NCBI GenBank assembly: GCA_003116975.1
Contig: BGKB01000039.1
Location: 248,001-312,000 of the forward strand
DNA from: Aurantiochytrium sp. KH105
Lineage: Eukaryota > Sar > Bigyra > Thraustochytrida > Thraustochytriidae
DNA: 64,000 nt
Direction: 5' to 3'
The notes under the pieces were generated by a model. That model had not been told where the DNA came from, did not search any database, and saw only the letters and a list, made by a program, of their open reading frames with translations. Each line of letters opens with the position of its first letter. Position 1 is the first letter of the stretch. Positions 19,137 to 29,992 of this stretch are shown one piece after another. The position numbers were made by a program, and so were the translations under genes.

Positions 19137-21695
19137 ATGGGCCCGGCGGGGCGCGGCGCGGCGGGCGGGGAGAAGAGGGACGTGGAGAAGAGGGACGTGG
19201 AGAAGAGGGAGGAGAAGGAGGAGCAGCCCGCAGCGGCCTCCGCGCGGGCAGCGAGCCCGAGGCGGCAATCTGCGGCCGAGCGCAGCGCGAAGAGCCGCTG
19301 CCGCTGCCGCGCCGGGAGCGCCGCCGCCGACGAGGAGCGGGCAGGCGCGGCGCAAGGGACGGCGGCGAGGAGGACGAGGACGAGGAGGAGGAGGAGGGCA
19401 AGGCAGCAGACGCGCCGGAGCGTAGCGGCGCTCGCGTGGGCGGCGCTGCTGCTGGTGCTCTGCAGCTTGGTGGCAATAAAGTGCGAGCCCACCGAGCAGG
19501 GCCTTGCCGCGCCAGAGACCACCGCGGAGGCGTCACGCGACTTGCAGGACGACGTCTACACGTACTACGACGGATCAGGGGATGGAGCTCCTGCCTGTGA
19601 ACAAGACGTCGCCATGGATGTCGTATTTGTGCTCGGCTCTTGGGAGGCCTGGAGCGACGCGTCCTGGGACAGCGTCCGCGCCTTCGCCGCCGACTTTGTC
19701 CAAAACCTAGCCATCGGCGCCGACGACACGAGCTCCCGCGCAAGTGTCGTCACCTTTGCAACCACCGCAGAGAAGGTCGTCCGCTTTGACTCTTCGACCG
19801 CTACCAACGCGAGCGAGCTCGACGCAAGTCTCCGGACCCTGTCGCGCTCCTCGTCCTCCTCTCGCTGGAACGCGGCCACACGCTACTCGTATGTTTGGTC
19901 AGGAATTCAGAACGCCCACGACCTGATTAGATTTCAAGCGCGCGCAACTGCGCAGCCGGTAGTCATTTTTATCTCGGATGGCATGCCTGCCATCAACAAT
20001 TCCGGACCCGACGACAGCGATTGGAGTGGGTGCACGTGGCCCGTCGAAGACTGGCCCGGCGAACCGGGAGCCTGGCCCACAGGAAACGATAGGGCAATCC
20101 TCTGCTCAAGAGGGGAGGCTGAGCGCATTCAGGACCAAGGCGGATTCTTCGCCTATGTGCAGCTCGCCTTCGAAGGCGCGAACGGGATTTCCCGCCCCCT
20201 AAGCGACGAGCTCTCGCAGACGCTCTTCAAGCGAGACGCCGCCCCCTTCCAGGACCCGTCGCACCCCTATTCTGGTATCGGCGCCAGCACCGCCTCGGAA
20301 GAATATCTCCGGCTCAGTCGCCAGATCTCGGATCTCAACTCAGATTTTGCCACAACCTTGTACGAGCAAATCCTCTACCGGGTCTGCCCATCCATTGCTC
20401 CTACGGACCGCGTAGGAGTTGAAAACCCCACGTCTTCCCCCACGCGCTCTCCGACGCGCTCTCCAACAGTCAAAACGGCTTACCCGACCCGGGCGCCCAC
20501 GCCATACCCGACTAAACCCATCACCCCCCGTCCAACGCAATCGCCAACCAAGGCAACGCCGACAATGAAGCCTACAATGTCACCTACATTAGTCCCAACA
20601 AGGGCGCCATCAGACGCGCCAACTAGCTTTCCTACAACGGCCCCCACACGGTATCCCTCACTGGCGCCAACAAGATATCCCTCGCTAGCACCCACAAACC
20701 AACCCACGAGGTCGCCATCCATCGTGCCAATAACTCCGACGACGCCGGCACCAACGTCCCTGACACCATCGCCCAGTCCTCTTGCGTCGACAAGCGCACC
20801 TTCAGGCGCGCCATCCGCTGCACCAAGCGAAGCGTGCATTCTGTACGACACTCAGTATGCTCTGGACGAGGCGAATATTCTCCGCGCGCCAGTCGTTGTA
20901 GAATCCGTGGATGGATGCCAGGTTATTTGCCAACTGAGCTCATCGTGCCTCTACTTTTCGTGGAATGCCGTAAACGATACATGCTACCTCAAGAACGAAT
21001 TGCCCGGTACAGGCGACCTCATTGCTGCATCCGACTATGTGTCGGGGCCAAAATACTGCAACAACGTGACGCCATCGCCAACAGCAGCCGGCGGCAGTGA
21101 CTGCCTCGTTTCTTCATATCAGTACCCCTTGGACGAAGACAATCTCTTTTCGGATCCGACCGCAGGGATTGAGTCGGCCGAAAGCTGTCAAGAGTTTTGT
21201 CGGTGGCAACCAAATTGTGAATACTTTACTTTCTCTGTGGAAGACGATCTGTGTTATCTCAAGGACACCGCGCCCGAAGACGCCTCTGCTGTCCTCATCG
21301 CCGCGGACGGTTACATATCGGGCCCGCCAAAGTGCACAGTTCCCAACGAGCAAGCGAATGTAAGCACATCTGACAAGGTGCTCGACTTCCTCCGGGGACT
21401 TATTAAAAGTCCGTATCTTTGGATCGGCATAGGCTTCGCTTTGCTACTTTTGGTTGGAATTGCGCTCCGCGAGTACAATTTGCGAGGTCAGGATCCAAAC
21501 AGTGGCGCCATTTATCTGCGATCTAACCCTGCCTTCGGCGGCATGCACAGCGGGAGTGAACCTGTGCATTTAAGAAACCAGTCTCTTTCCGCCATTTCGG
21601 ACCCCGACATGCCCTCTCTTGGTGATTCTGCAGAAGAAGAAGAAGACGACTCGGGAAGTCTGTTTACTGAACCGTCTGCGTGGACGCGACACTGA
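19137..21695 (+). CDS. vWA-PAN surface protein with Pro/Thr stalk
   Basis: The 852-residue protein begins with an unusually long basic N-terminus (about 95 residues) before a signal-anchor-like segment (SVAALAWAALLLVLCSLVAI). A von Willebrand factor A domain spans about residues 160-420 (DVVFVLGSW, VVTFATTAEKVVRFD, VVIFISDGMP), but the metal-binding DxSxS is replaced by VLGSWEA, so cation binding is doubtful. A PTxxPT stalk covers about 430-560. Two PAN/Apple-like modules follow, starting at C567 and C656, each ending in a YxSGPxxC pattern. A membrane segment lies at about 758-778, with a short acidic cytoplasmic tail. The architecture suggests an adhesion or recognition protein. The only ATG in frame upstream of the membrane segment is at 19137; an unseen upstream exon is possible. 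Confidence 0.8.
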   Translation: MGPAGRGAAGGEKRDVEKRDVEKREEKEEQPAAASARAASPRRQSAAERSAKSRCRCRAGSAAADEERAGAAQGTAARRTRTRRRRRARQQTRRSVAALAWAALLLVLCSLVAIKCEPTEQGLAAPETTAEASRDLQDDVYTYYDGSGDGAPACEQDVAMDVVFVLGSWEAWSDASWDSVRAFAADFVQNLAIGADDTSSRASVVTFATTAEKVVRFDSSTATNASELDASLRTLSRSSSSSRWNAATRYSYVWSGIQNAHDLIRFQARATAQPVVIFISDGMPAINNSGPDDSDWSGCTWPVEDWPGEPGAWPTGNDRAILCSRGEAERIQDQGGFFAYVQLAFEGANGISRPLSDELSQTLFKRDAAPFQDPSHPYSGIGASTASEEYLRLSRQISDLNSDFATTLYEQILYRVCPSIAPTDRVGVENPTSSPTRSPTRSPTVKTAYPTRAPTPYPTKPITPRPTQSPTKATPTMKPTMSPTLVPTRAPSDAPTSFPTTAPTRYPSLAPTRYPSLAPTNQPTRSPSIVPITPTTPAPTSLTPSPSPLASTSAPSGAPSAAPSEACILYDTQYALDEANILRAPVVVESVDGCQVICQLSSSCLYFSWNAVNDTCYLKNELPGTGDLIAASDYVSGPKYCNNVTPSPTAAGGSDCLVSSYQYPLDEDNLFSDPTAGIESAESCQEFCRWQPNCEYFTFSVEDDLCYLKDTAPEDASAVLIAADGYISGPPKCTVPNEQANVSTSDKVLDFLRGLIKSPYLWIGIGFALLLLVGIALREYNLRGQDPNSGAIYLRSNPAFGGMHSGSEPVHLRNQSLSAISDPDMPSLGDSAEEEEDDSGSLFTEPSAWTRH

Positions 21696-22173
21696 TGATA
21701 GAGAATGCTTTTACCAAGTCGTCGTCAGTGACAATGCCGAATGCAAAGAACAACGGCGCGAACAACCTGAAAAAGTGACAATACCTTATCGCATCTTCCC
21801 ATCCTCAAGACCCACCCTCAGCTTGCCCTGTGTGTTTTGATTTCAGTGGGCAAACAAAACTTAGCATGAACAAGCTCTGTAGCACCAGCACGTGCGTAAT
21901 ACATTTGACTTTCAGAGCTCTTCGCGATTTTGAATTGAAAACGAAACTGATTTTCTTTGGTCTTGACGATCTGAGTCCTGGGGATTGATTTTGAAAGACC
22001 TAAAGGACTTTGAACATGTGCGAGATGCATCATGATATTTGATTTGCAAAAGTGTGGGAAAATGGATGATCCGGGCAGGAAATACGAACAGATTTGAACC
22101 AAGTTTCGGACTGGCCACCAAAACACAAAAAATCAACGTTCAGAATAGATTTTTTAGTTAAAAGGCTAACATC
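21696..22173. other. Convergent intergenic region
   Basis: AT-richer than its surroundings, lying between two 3' ends. It presumably contains both 3' UTRs; nothing else was recognised. Confidence 0.5.
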
Positions 22174-25100
22174 TTAACGCTTACTTTTGCTTCTGCTTCG
22201 CGATTTGCTGCGACGTCGAGACTTTGATCGCGATTTATGCTTTTCATGATGATGACGATGATGATGGTCGTGATTCTTCTTGCGACCTCGCGCCTTTGCG
22301 TCCTTGTGAACACTCTTCTTCGAGCGTGACCTGGACCGTTGCCGATGCTTCTTCTTCTCTTGCGCTTGAGCTTTCTTTCGAAGTGAAGCGTTCAGCTTGC
22401 GCTCGGCTTTGAGTCGCTTGCGCTCAGCTCTCGCTTGTTTCTCGAGCCGCCGCTGATTGGCCACACGCCAAAATTCTGGATCAAAAGTTCGCGGCATACC
22501 ATCGGATAGCATTGTGTCCGACTCACTCGAATCGCAAGACCACGACCCCTCGCTTTCCGAACCACTTTCCCGCGACGACGTCGACAGTCCGCGATCAGCT
22601 CGTTTCCTCGAGCTTGATCGTGTCTTCTTTCGACGTCGGGGGCTACGACCGCGGTCACGGCTTGCACGATTGTGCTTTGACGAATCACGGCGGCTGTGTG
22701 AGCGAGATCGAGAGCGAGATCGAGAGCGAGATCCGGATTGCGAGCGCTGCGTGCGACGACGACGACTCCGACGTGGGCTCTCCTCCGAGTCGGACGAAAA
22801 GGCGCTTCGATCCGAGACTGAACCTTCGTCATCGTCTTCAGAATCGCTGTGGTCGTGACGAATCACCACACGAGCGGAAGTAGCCCGGATCCCCCCGCAG
22901 CGCGCACAGGTATTCAGGGACTGAAGGCCATGATTGACGTGTTTGCAGGCTGTGCAACGCCAGCCGACTCGATTCGACGCACGGTCCATGGGGGAAGGCG
23001 AGCGAACCTGCACATACGAGGCCCCCGAGCGGACATCGTATCGCACGGGGCTGCGACCCCGCACCGGCGAGCGCAGGGTAGCCTCTCCTCCATACAAGCC
23101 AATCGAAGCGCCAACGGGGCGATGCTCAAACTTGGAGATGGAGCGATATAATTCGTCAAAGTCGCTTCTCTCTGCAGATGTGGCGTGCCGCTCAAGCCAC
23201 TCGCTGATGGTGTGCGGATGCCAAAGGTCCGCAACAGGCAAGGCACTGCTCTCCGCGGCACCATTCGCAGTCTCAAGTAAGCCGCCAATGACTCCATGCG
23301 AACGCAGAGGGCTCGCATTCGCTGCATCTCTCAGTGCTCCTCCTGACGCTCCTGTTCCTGCTGCGAAGGTCGCTCGATATTGTGGACCTTCGCTCTTCTC
23401 TGCGCGCATGAGCTTGTCCACATGATACAAATCAACCTCCCCCTGTTCAGCAGCGCCCAAGGACGGAGTGACACCTTCATGAACGTAGTGGACAAACTCG
23501 TGAAAGGAAATCGTACCAGAGCAATTGGCATCAAACTTGTCCATCAGAAAACGCATTTCTTCAGAAGAAAGCGTGATGGGGAGATCCCCACTCATCGTCT
23601 CGAGCACTTGACGAAATTCGCGTCTCGAGATGCGGCCCGTTCCTTCGCGATCTGCGCGACTGAAAGCCGTCAGCAACGAGGGCGCTCCACTACTCGAGCG
23701 GAGACGGTGCTGAGATTGCAGAGCATCTCGGAAACGTTCAATCACCGCGCTCAGCTCGTCCTTGGTCATAGCACAAGCCTTGTAAACCTCCGTGTAATCT
23801 ATCATGCCTGTATCGCGCGGATCGAAATGATCGACGAGAGCTTGCGCGTCGACTTCGGACAACTGGTCGCCGGCGGTGATGCCCGGTGTTGGCGTTAGTT
23901 CCGAAAGTAGAAACTTGCGAAACACCCGCCGAGAAATCTTGCCGTCTCCGGCGACGTCGAGTTTCTCGAACGCTCGAGCAAGATCAAATCCACTCTTGCT
24001 CTGCGCGAGCATACGAGAGGCGCGCTTGAGCCTCGTCAAACTTGAATATACGCTCTCTTGATCACCACGGGAGCCAGATGGCCCACGTGGAACGCTGTAA
24101 GCCGTTCGCGCATCAAGAAAGAGCTCGGCCACATCGATGGATGGGCACACGGCCGCCAAAAGTTTTTCGTAGGCAATGTATCCATTTTGCTCTGCACCTG
24201 GGATCCGCTGCGCCAGCGTGGTGAGCTCATTCGGCTCAAAGAATGCGTCAAGAGCTTTGAGCGCGCTGCGACAATCTTGCTCCGACATGAGACCGCTTTG
24301 CGAGGTGTCGAATGCGAGAAAGAGCGTGGCAAACTTTGTTTTTCGCGCGTGCGCACGCGCAAGCACCTGGCTTAGACGTGAGCGCGTGTTCTCGACAAAC
24401 GCACTCGAAGTACGCTGAGTACTTGACACAGTGTCTGCTCGCACAATTTTGCAAAAGAGACTGTAGTCCGCACGATCCTTTCCTTCGGGATCGATTCGCG
24501 GGAGCACCACTGCAAGCTGCGCAGGCGTCAGATGAATCCCAGATGCAGCTAGCCCGGCCAACAGCCGCCGCGACGACAGGTATCCCCTTTGTCTGACGTC
24601 CAGTCTTTCAAACTCTGCGCGGAGGCTTTGCTTTCTTCCACCATCGCGGAGAGCACGTGCCACAAGATTGCGGATTTCCCGAAGCTGACGATCATGCCAC
24701 CGCGTTTGGTCGCTTGCGATGCTTTGGTCACTCCCGTAGCCAGACCGTGGACTTGCAAGTGATGCTTGGTCTTCACTTGCAAGACTTCCTGCTGGCGAAA
24801 ACTGCATGCCTTCGCGATACTCGTCAACGCTAGCAATAGGCGGCGAAAGTCCCGATGTTTGCGGTGCCGGAAGCTGCTCATAAACCCCTTCGATCGAAAC
24901 TAACAGCTGAACTCGCGGCTGCTTTGTCGCCTTCCCCAATTCCTTGCGACGGCCTCTGGGTAACTCAAGATGGTACCAAGTTGCGCTTTCCTCGTTGTGA
25001 GAAACCCGTGCAAGAGGGATCGTGAGCGTGCCGAGAAGCTCCGAAAAGAGCATGTCCTTATCTTTGACTTGAACAATGATCTCATCTTCTGGGCCAAATT

Positions 25101-28100
25101 CTGACTTTCCGCCTCTTACGCACGGAAACTCGAAGGTCTCGTCATTCCAGGATGGATTGAGCGTGCGTTTGACAACGCTTGTCTTTTGCGAGCGCGAACC
25201 AAGCTTGACAACCACAAAAGGGTCAGCCTTTCCGGAAACGCGATCGGCGCGAGGTAGATTTTCAGCGCATAACACGTGAACGGAGACCACTGCATCATTG
25301 CGGCGACCTGGATCCGCGGGAATGCCCTTGTCCTCGTTATCCGCGTGTCTTTCAAGAGCACCTTTGCCCCCATGTTGCGCTTCTTGTGTGGCTGCAGCAC
25401 AGGCGAGTATTGCCTCGCATAACCTGTAGTAGCTCAACACCTTGCCCGAACGTGGCCCAGCCGTTTCGGGGCGGAAAGCTTGAAAGAGCACTTGGGCATC
25501 GTCGTGCCCGCTGCGCAGCGCAACTCGAGTCAGGGCTAGCACGTTGGTAAGCTTTGCCTCTCCCTTGAGCGTTCCGGTGTTCTCGTCATCAACAAGCTCG
25601 AAATTCTGGCGTAGCTCGCAAACGAAATCGTCAACAAGATCAGCTTCGGAAACTCCTTGGCTGAGGGGCCGTCTTGTATGGATGGCATTACCAACGATAG
25701 CTGCTAATACATCCTGAAGCTCCTCCTTTAATCCTGACTCGCTTCTCTGAAGTTTTGACGCTGCCGACTGAGGCGAAAAGGGTGACTCTGGCGACCCCGG
25801 CGACCCTGGAGAACCGAGATCATCTAGCAATGCGCGAAGCTCTTCAAAGTCGATCTGCCCGTCCCCGTTCGTATCAAGAGCATCCAGAAGAGTGTCTACG
25901 TCACCATCACGAAGTCCTTTGCTGAGTCCAAAATGTTGTAAAAGGTGAGCCAATTCTTCGCGATCGATAAAGCCCGAGTGATTCGTATCGTTCATTTCAA
26001 AAGCGGTTTGCAGCTTTTCAATTGTTCCACGATGCTTTCTAAGTTGTCTCTGCACGTGCAGTATGACATCGTCAAAGACAGCCAGCGCGGACGTCTCTGC
26101 GTTCGACGTTGCGCCTTGCTTTTCGACATCATCCGACTTTCCGATCCGGGTGACCGAAAGTAATATCTTGCCACCCTTGGGCGCAAGCGAGTACCAGCTC
26201 GCTTCGTGTTGGGCCAATGCTGCTTGCACATTCAGCTCAAGATGGCCAACGAGATTTCTACCAAACAGGTCTTTGTCAAGAACTTTTACTTGGAGACTGC
26301 TTTCTTCCGCCTCGGCGTCTGCATCCTTTAGCTGAAATGAGGCGCGTTCGTCATCTTCCCAGGATGGTTCTCGCGAATTTTTGATCACAGACGTCTTCAC
26401 CTTTCGTGACTTCCCATTTCGAGTCTTGTATGAAATCACACAATAAGGATCGCACGAGGCTCCTCGGTCCGTGGCGGGAAGATCCTTGGCGCGAAGAACA
26501 CGAACGCAAATGCCTTCGGACGCAGACAGTGGTGCTAGCTCGTCTTTTTGTTCTGCAAAGGTCGCCGCGATCTGGATACTGCCGAGCTCAATGTCCTTTT
26601 CGTCGTTGGAGTTGCCAGCATCTGGTCTTTCGGATGAATATGAACCCTTGGGCCGTAGATCGAGCCAAATGGATGCCCCCCGAGCTTCATGGAGGGTTTC
26701 AAGCGTGACTTCTGCCTGTCCAAGAAAATCGGAGGTCCCGAGCATGTCGGCGTCAGCAACAATGACAGTAAGCGAGGAGTGCCACTCCCAATGCGTGGCG
26801 CGTGAGAAAGAAAAGGTCTCGTTCCACTCCGGTTCAAGTGATTTGGGAATTTTTCGTGTTCTGTGGCGCTCACGAAGCAACTGAACTTTGCAGAAAGGAT
26901 CGCTTAGGCCGTTCTTGTCGGCGCTGCGAAGACCCTTGGCGCGAATAATTTTGAGCTCAAATGGCTGCGGTGAATCGGGAACAGTCCCGCGCGAGCCACT
27001 ACCTTGCGTGCTCGAAGGAGCCTCTCGCGCTTGCAAGGAGCCCGAAGTGAGTGACCGAGGGGAAGACGCATCGAGCATGCGCCGCGTGAGACTTCGAGGC
27101 GAGAGAGAACGCAGACCGCCGAGTAACCCCCTGTTAGCTGCGCGCCCGTGCGCTGCCTCTGGAGAATTTGTCTCATTTTCTTGGCCAACGGCGTCAAGCG
27201 AGACTTGAATTTCGCCCTTGCCCGAGTCCAGCTGATACCAAATTGGTACCTGGCCATCTTGTCGATCTCTGGCAGCCTGCTCGAAAACTTCGGCAAAAGG
27301 AATGACGACTTTGCCGAGACAGTCATCTCCTATAAAGTCTGCGTCGTAGACCTTGAGGGTGAGTGGAGCTCGCTTTTTGTTCTTTGCAAATTCGAATTCG
27401 AAAGTTTCGGCCCACTCGGGGTCGAGAGATCGCTTGACTGTCTTGGTCGTGAACTTTTTCTTGCCAAAGTAAATCATGCAATATGGGTCTGATTTGCCAT
27501 TCCGATCGGCGGCCATTAGATCTCTCGCGCAATGGATCGTCACGCGCAGACTTCCGTCGACTTCGTTCAAGTTTGGGCCGACGCTGGTTGATCGCGTGTG
27601 CGCGCTATCGGCTGGGTCTGTCTCGTCTGCGTTCACCGTGAGTGTATCGTCTTCCTTGACCTCTTCGTCGGCGGCATCAGTTTCAGCAGTTTCGTTTCCT
27701 TGCGGAATTTCCTCCAGGGCTTTCGCTTCGGACGACTCGAGCGAAACGCACACTTGGAGCCTTCCAAGCGCAGCATGTGTAGACGCAGCCCCGCGACGCT
27801 TCTTTGGCGATCGCGATCTCGAGTTTGCGGCCTCGACTGTCTCCAGAGGCTCGAGCTGCAGCCATGTTGTAAGTGTACTTTCAGGTGCTTTCAGTACAGA
27901 GGAGAGGTCGAGTACGCAGGCGCCAAGATCGTCATTGAAAACATAGTCCTTGTCCAAGAGGTGAAAGAGGATTTGTTCATCGCCGCGAAGACGCCGTCTG
28001 GCCGACGTGCCGAATGCAAACTCTTCCTCCCACACCGGGTTGAGCGTCCGTGAGCGAACGCTAGTTTTTCGTTTCTTGCCTGCCAAGGAGATTTCGACAA

Positions 28101-28344
28101 AAGGATCGGAAGACTTTGCTTTTTTGTCTGCAATGCGTAAGCCTTCGGCGCGAAGAATTTCTACACGGGCCCGAAAGGTTTCGTTTTGTTCGGGTTCGGT
28201 GTTCTTATCCTTGTTGCTGAGCAAGTCAAGATTTGTGTTTTTGGTAAGGCTCCGGAAGAACCCGCGTCGCGTGCTTTCGCCTGTGTCTGCGTCCTCGAGC
28301 GTGTCCGACTCGCGTCTTCGCAGAGGCGACAATTTGCGCAGCAT
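22174..28344 (-). CDS. Giant multi-C2, EF-hand, RanBP2-finger and RS-tail protein
   Basis: One uninterrupted 2056-residue frame starts at the ATG at 28344. Five C2 domains begin near residues 60, 263, 460, 610 and 1018, each with the SDPF/SDPY/ADPF calcium-loop motif and an NP.W or EP.W element. A canonical EF-hand pair lies at about 783-850 (DTNHSGFIDREE, DTNGDGQIDFEE). Further EF-like loops run from about 1235 to 1620, several degenerate. A RanBP2-type zinc finger lies at about 1793 (GWRCTACKHVN ... NTCARCGG). The last ~220 residues are Arg/Ser- and Lys-rich with repeated SRSRSR. C2 and EF modules suggest calcium-dependent membrane association; the finger and RS tail resemble RNA-processing proteins. 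The combination is unfamiliar to me, and its role is unknown. Confidence 0.85.
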   Translation of the reverse strand: MLRKLSPLRRRESDTLEDADTGESTRRGFFRSLTKNTNLDLLSNKDKNTEPEQNETFRARVEILRAEGLRIADKKAKSSDPFVEISLAGKKRKTSVRSRTLNPVWEEEFAFGTSARRRLRGDEQILFHLLDKDYVFNDDLGACVLDLSSVLKAPESTLTTWLQLEPLETVEAANSRSRSPKKRRGAASTHAALGRLQVCVSLESSEAKALEEIPQGNETAETDAADEEVKEDDTLTVNADETDPADSAHTRSTSVGPNLNEVDGSLRVTIHCARDLMAADRNGKSDPYCMIYFGKKKFTTKTVKRSLDPEWAETFEFEFAKNKKRAPLTLKVYDADFIGDDCLGKVVIPFAEVFEQAARDRQDGQVPIWYQLDSGKGEIQVSLDAVGQENETNSPEAAHGRAANRGLLGGLRSLSPRSLTRRMLDASSPRSLTSGSLQAREAPSSTQGSGSRGTVPDSPQPFELKIIRAKGLRSADKNGLSDPFCKVQLLRERHRTRKIPKSLEPEWNETFSFSRATHWEWHSSLTVIVADADMLGTSDFLGQAEVTLETLHEARGASIWLDLRPKGSYSSERPDAGNSNDEKDIELGSIQIAATFAEQKDELAPLSASEGICVRVLRAKDLPATDRGASCDPYCVISYKTRNGKSRKVKTSVIKNSREPSWEDDERASFQLKDADAEAEESSLQVKVLDKDLFGRNLVGHLELNVQAALAQHEASWYSLAPKGGKILLSVTRIGKSDDVEKQGATSNAETSALAVFDDVILHVQRQLRKHRGTIEKLQTAFEMNDTNHSGFIDREELAHLLQHFGLSKGLRDGDVDTLLDALDTNGDGQIDFEELRALLDDLGSPGSPGSPESPFSPQSAASKLQRSESGLKEELQDVLAAIVGNAIHTRRPLSQGVSEADLVDDFVCELRQNFELVDDENTGTLKGEAKLTNVLALTRVALRSGHDDAQVLFQAFRPETAGPRSGKVLSYYRLCEAILACAAATQEAQHGGKGALERHADNEDKGIPADPGRRNDAVVSVHVLCAENLPRADRVSGKADPFVVVKLGSRSQKTSVVKRTLNPSWNDETFEFPCVRGGKSEFGPEDEIIVQVKDKDMLFSELLGTLTIPLARVSHNEESATWYHLELPRGRRKELGKATKQPRVQLLVSIEGVYEQLPAPQTSGLSPPIASVDEYREGMQFSPAGSLASEDQASLASPRSGYGSDQSIASDQTRWHDRQLREIRNLVARALRDGGRKQSLRAEFERLDVRQRGYLSSRRLLAGLAASGIHLTPAQLAVVLPRIDPEGKDRADYSLFCKIVRADTVSSTQRTSSAFVENTRSRLSQVLARAHARKTKFATLFLAFDTSQSGLMSEQDCRSALKALDAFFEPNELTTLAQRIPGAEQNGYIAYEKLLAAVCPSIDVAELFLDARTAYSVPRGPSGSRGDQESVYSSLTRLKRASRMLAQSKSGFDLARAFEKLDVAGDGKISRRVFRKFLLSELTPTPGITAGDQLSEVDAQALVDHFDPRDTGMIDYTEVYKACAMTKDELSAVIERFRDALQSQHRLRSSSGAPSLLTAFSRADREGTGRISRREFRQVLETMSGDLPITLSSEEMRFLMDKFDANCSGTISFHEFVHYVHEGVTPSLGAAEQGEVDLYHVDKLMRAEKSEGPQYRATFAAGTGASGGALRDAANASPLRSHGVIGGLLETANGAAESSALPVADLWHPHTISEWLERHATSAERSDFDELYRSISKFEHRPVGASIGLYGGEATLRSPVRGRSPVRYDVRSGASYVQVRSPSPMDRASNRVGWRCTACKHVNHGLQSLNTCARCGGIRATSARVVIRHDHSDSEDDDEGSVSDRSAFSSDSEESPRRSRRRRTQRSQSGSRSRSRSRSRSHSRRDSSKHNRASRDRGRSPRRRKKTRSSSRKRADRGLSTSSRESGSESEGSWSCDSSESDTMLSDGMPRTFDPEFWRVANQRRLEKQARAERKRLKAERKLNASLRKKAQAQEKKKHRQRSRSRSKKSVHKDAKARGRKKNHDHHHRHHHEKHKSRSKSRRRSKSRSRSKSKR

Positions 28345-29153
28345 TGTGCCGCTGCTGCGTGAGCGGGCTGGACGTCCTTATTTTCCTACTTCCTATATTT
28401 CGGGTGGTATCGACTACCTGGTGTAATGCAAGCCTCTGCTCATCCCCGTGCAGGATGTTCTCGCCGCGCCCCTGCCTTAATTTGCCAGGCGCACGCGATC
28501 GATCGTCCTGCAGCACTGTACCAGCGCTGGACTGGAGTCCTTGTCGAGCGAGTCTTCTCCAGCTGGCTGGGATTCACCCGCTCACCTCACTCAGTATTTT
28601 CGTTCCTCACTTCTAAGACTTGCTTGCTTGCTTGCTTGCTTACTTGCTTGCTTGCTTGGGGCATCTCTCAGACAAGCATGGGCATTCTTTGCTTACTGTT
28701 AGCGCGTGCGAGGTCGAACTCGAAGGCATGGGGCGGGCGGGCTCTCGTCACCCATTGTTGTCCCTCAACGTATCCGTTGGACCCTCCAGCGAGCCTTCCC
28801 CGCTCGCTCAATTTCCCCGGACATCCGCGACTCTAGCCTCCCTTCTCACCCGGATATCCGGGCTCGTACCCTAACCCCGGCGGTGCCCGGCGCGTTCCGC
28901 AGGGTCCGCCTCCACCCGCTGCCGCTGGCGGCGGCGCGGGCGCAAGTGGAGAAAGGGCGGGCGCGCAAGTGCGGAATGGCGGGATAGGCTACTTCCGGGG
29001 CCCGGGCGCAAGTCGCGCGTGAAGGACAGACAGAGCGCCTGCGAGCGGCGGCGGGAGAGGGAGGGAGGGAGGGAGGAGAAGGCAGGCAGGCAGACAGAGT
29101 TTGGGCAAGGAGCGCGAGAAAGAGCTCGAGCAGGTCGCCACCCCGCGGAGAAA
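28345..29153. promoter_or_regulatory. Divergent promoter region, C2 protein / eL29
   Basis: The region separates the minus-strand C2 gene from plus-strand eL29, so both promoters should lie here. It carries a CTTG tetranucleotide run at about 28621-28660 and a GGGA-rich run at about 29049-29080 close to the eL29 start. No TATA box is clear. Confidence 0.45.
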
Positions 29154-29992
29154 ATGGTCAAGCAGAAGCTCCACACCAACCGGAACCAGAGGTAGGTCAT
29201 CGCGACGGACGAGGGCAGCGCGCCGCGCGCGCAGACGTGGGCGCGACGCGCGTCGAGTCGAGTGGATGTTGAGGAGATGAGGATGATGAGGATGATGATC
29301 ATCGCTGTGGACGACGACCGCGGCGCCGAGTGGACGACCTTCGCTGGCAGAGAAGCAAGCGGACGGCGGCTGCTCGGCACGGCGTTAGATGTAGCGAGCG
29401 TCCGCATGTCTCATCTGCTCTGCTCGAAGGCGGCTGGGGCGCAGCCTGCGCAAATAGGCAGGCCTCGGAGCCTCGTGCGCGAGGTGACCGGGGAAACGCC
29501 CTTAGCCCCGGCCCCTTTGTAGCAAGCAAGCAGGAAAAGCGTTCATCTTCATTTTCGACTGTGCGCTTATGCACAGAGAAAAGGGGAGGCGAGCGCAAGC
29601 GCGAGAGCGCAAGGAAGGAGAAAAAAAAGGAGATACGAGAAGGTGAAGATGGGACGTTTTGACTAACAATGGTACCTTTACTGTTTTCCTTTCTTTTTGT
29701 TGGCAAATAACAGCTACAAGGCTCACCGGAACTCCGGCCTCAAGCGCTTCCGCAAGCAGCGCTTCATGTCGCAGAAGGGCTCTGACCCCAAGTACCTGCG
29801 GTAAGTGTTATTCGAAGAACTTGAACAAGCACTTCTTCGTGCGACTCGTGCGCGCAAAGTAAAGTTCATCTGACTGACTAGTTGACATGCACGCTCGTCT
29901 CAACGATGTGAATATTGTGTGTAAACAGCAACCTGCGCTTCGCCAAGAAGCACAACAACAAGCACGACAAGCCGGAGGGCGACAAGGAGTAA
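29154..29992 (+). CDS. 60S ribosomal protein eL29 (three exons)
   Basis: Spliced by eye: exon 1 29154-29191, exon 2 29714-29800, exon 3 29929-29992, with GT-AG introns (gtaggt...aacag and gtaagt...aacag). The product has 62 residues. It starts MVKQKLHTNRNQS and contains KGSDPKYLRNLRFAKKHN, the diagnostic core of eL29, and has the usual very basic composition. It is a component of the cytosolic large ribosomal subunit. Exon 1 is only 38 bases and intron 1 is 522 bases, a common arrangement for ribosomal protein genes. No single frame spans it, which is why it is easily missed. Confidence 0.95.

Noticed and set aside
18483-19743. Several long Arg/Ala-rich frames on both strands
   Set aside because: GC-rich composition leaves multiple frames open at once; the sequences are low-complexity and antisense to the vWA gene or its leader.
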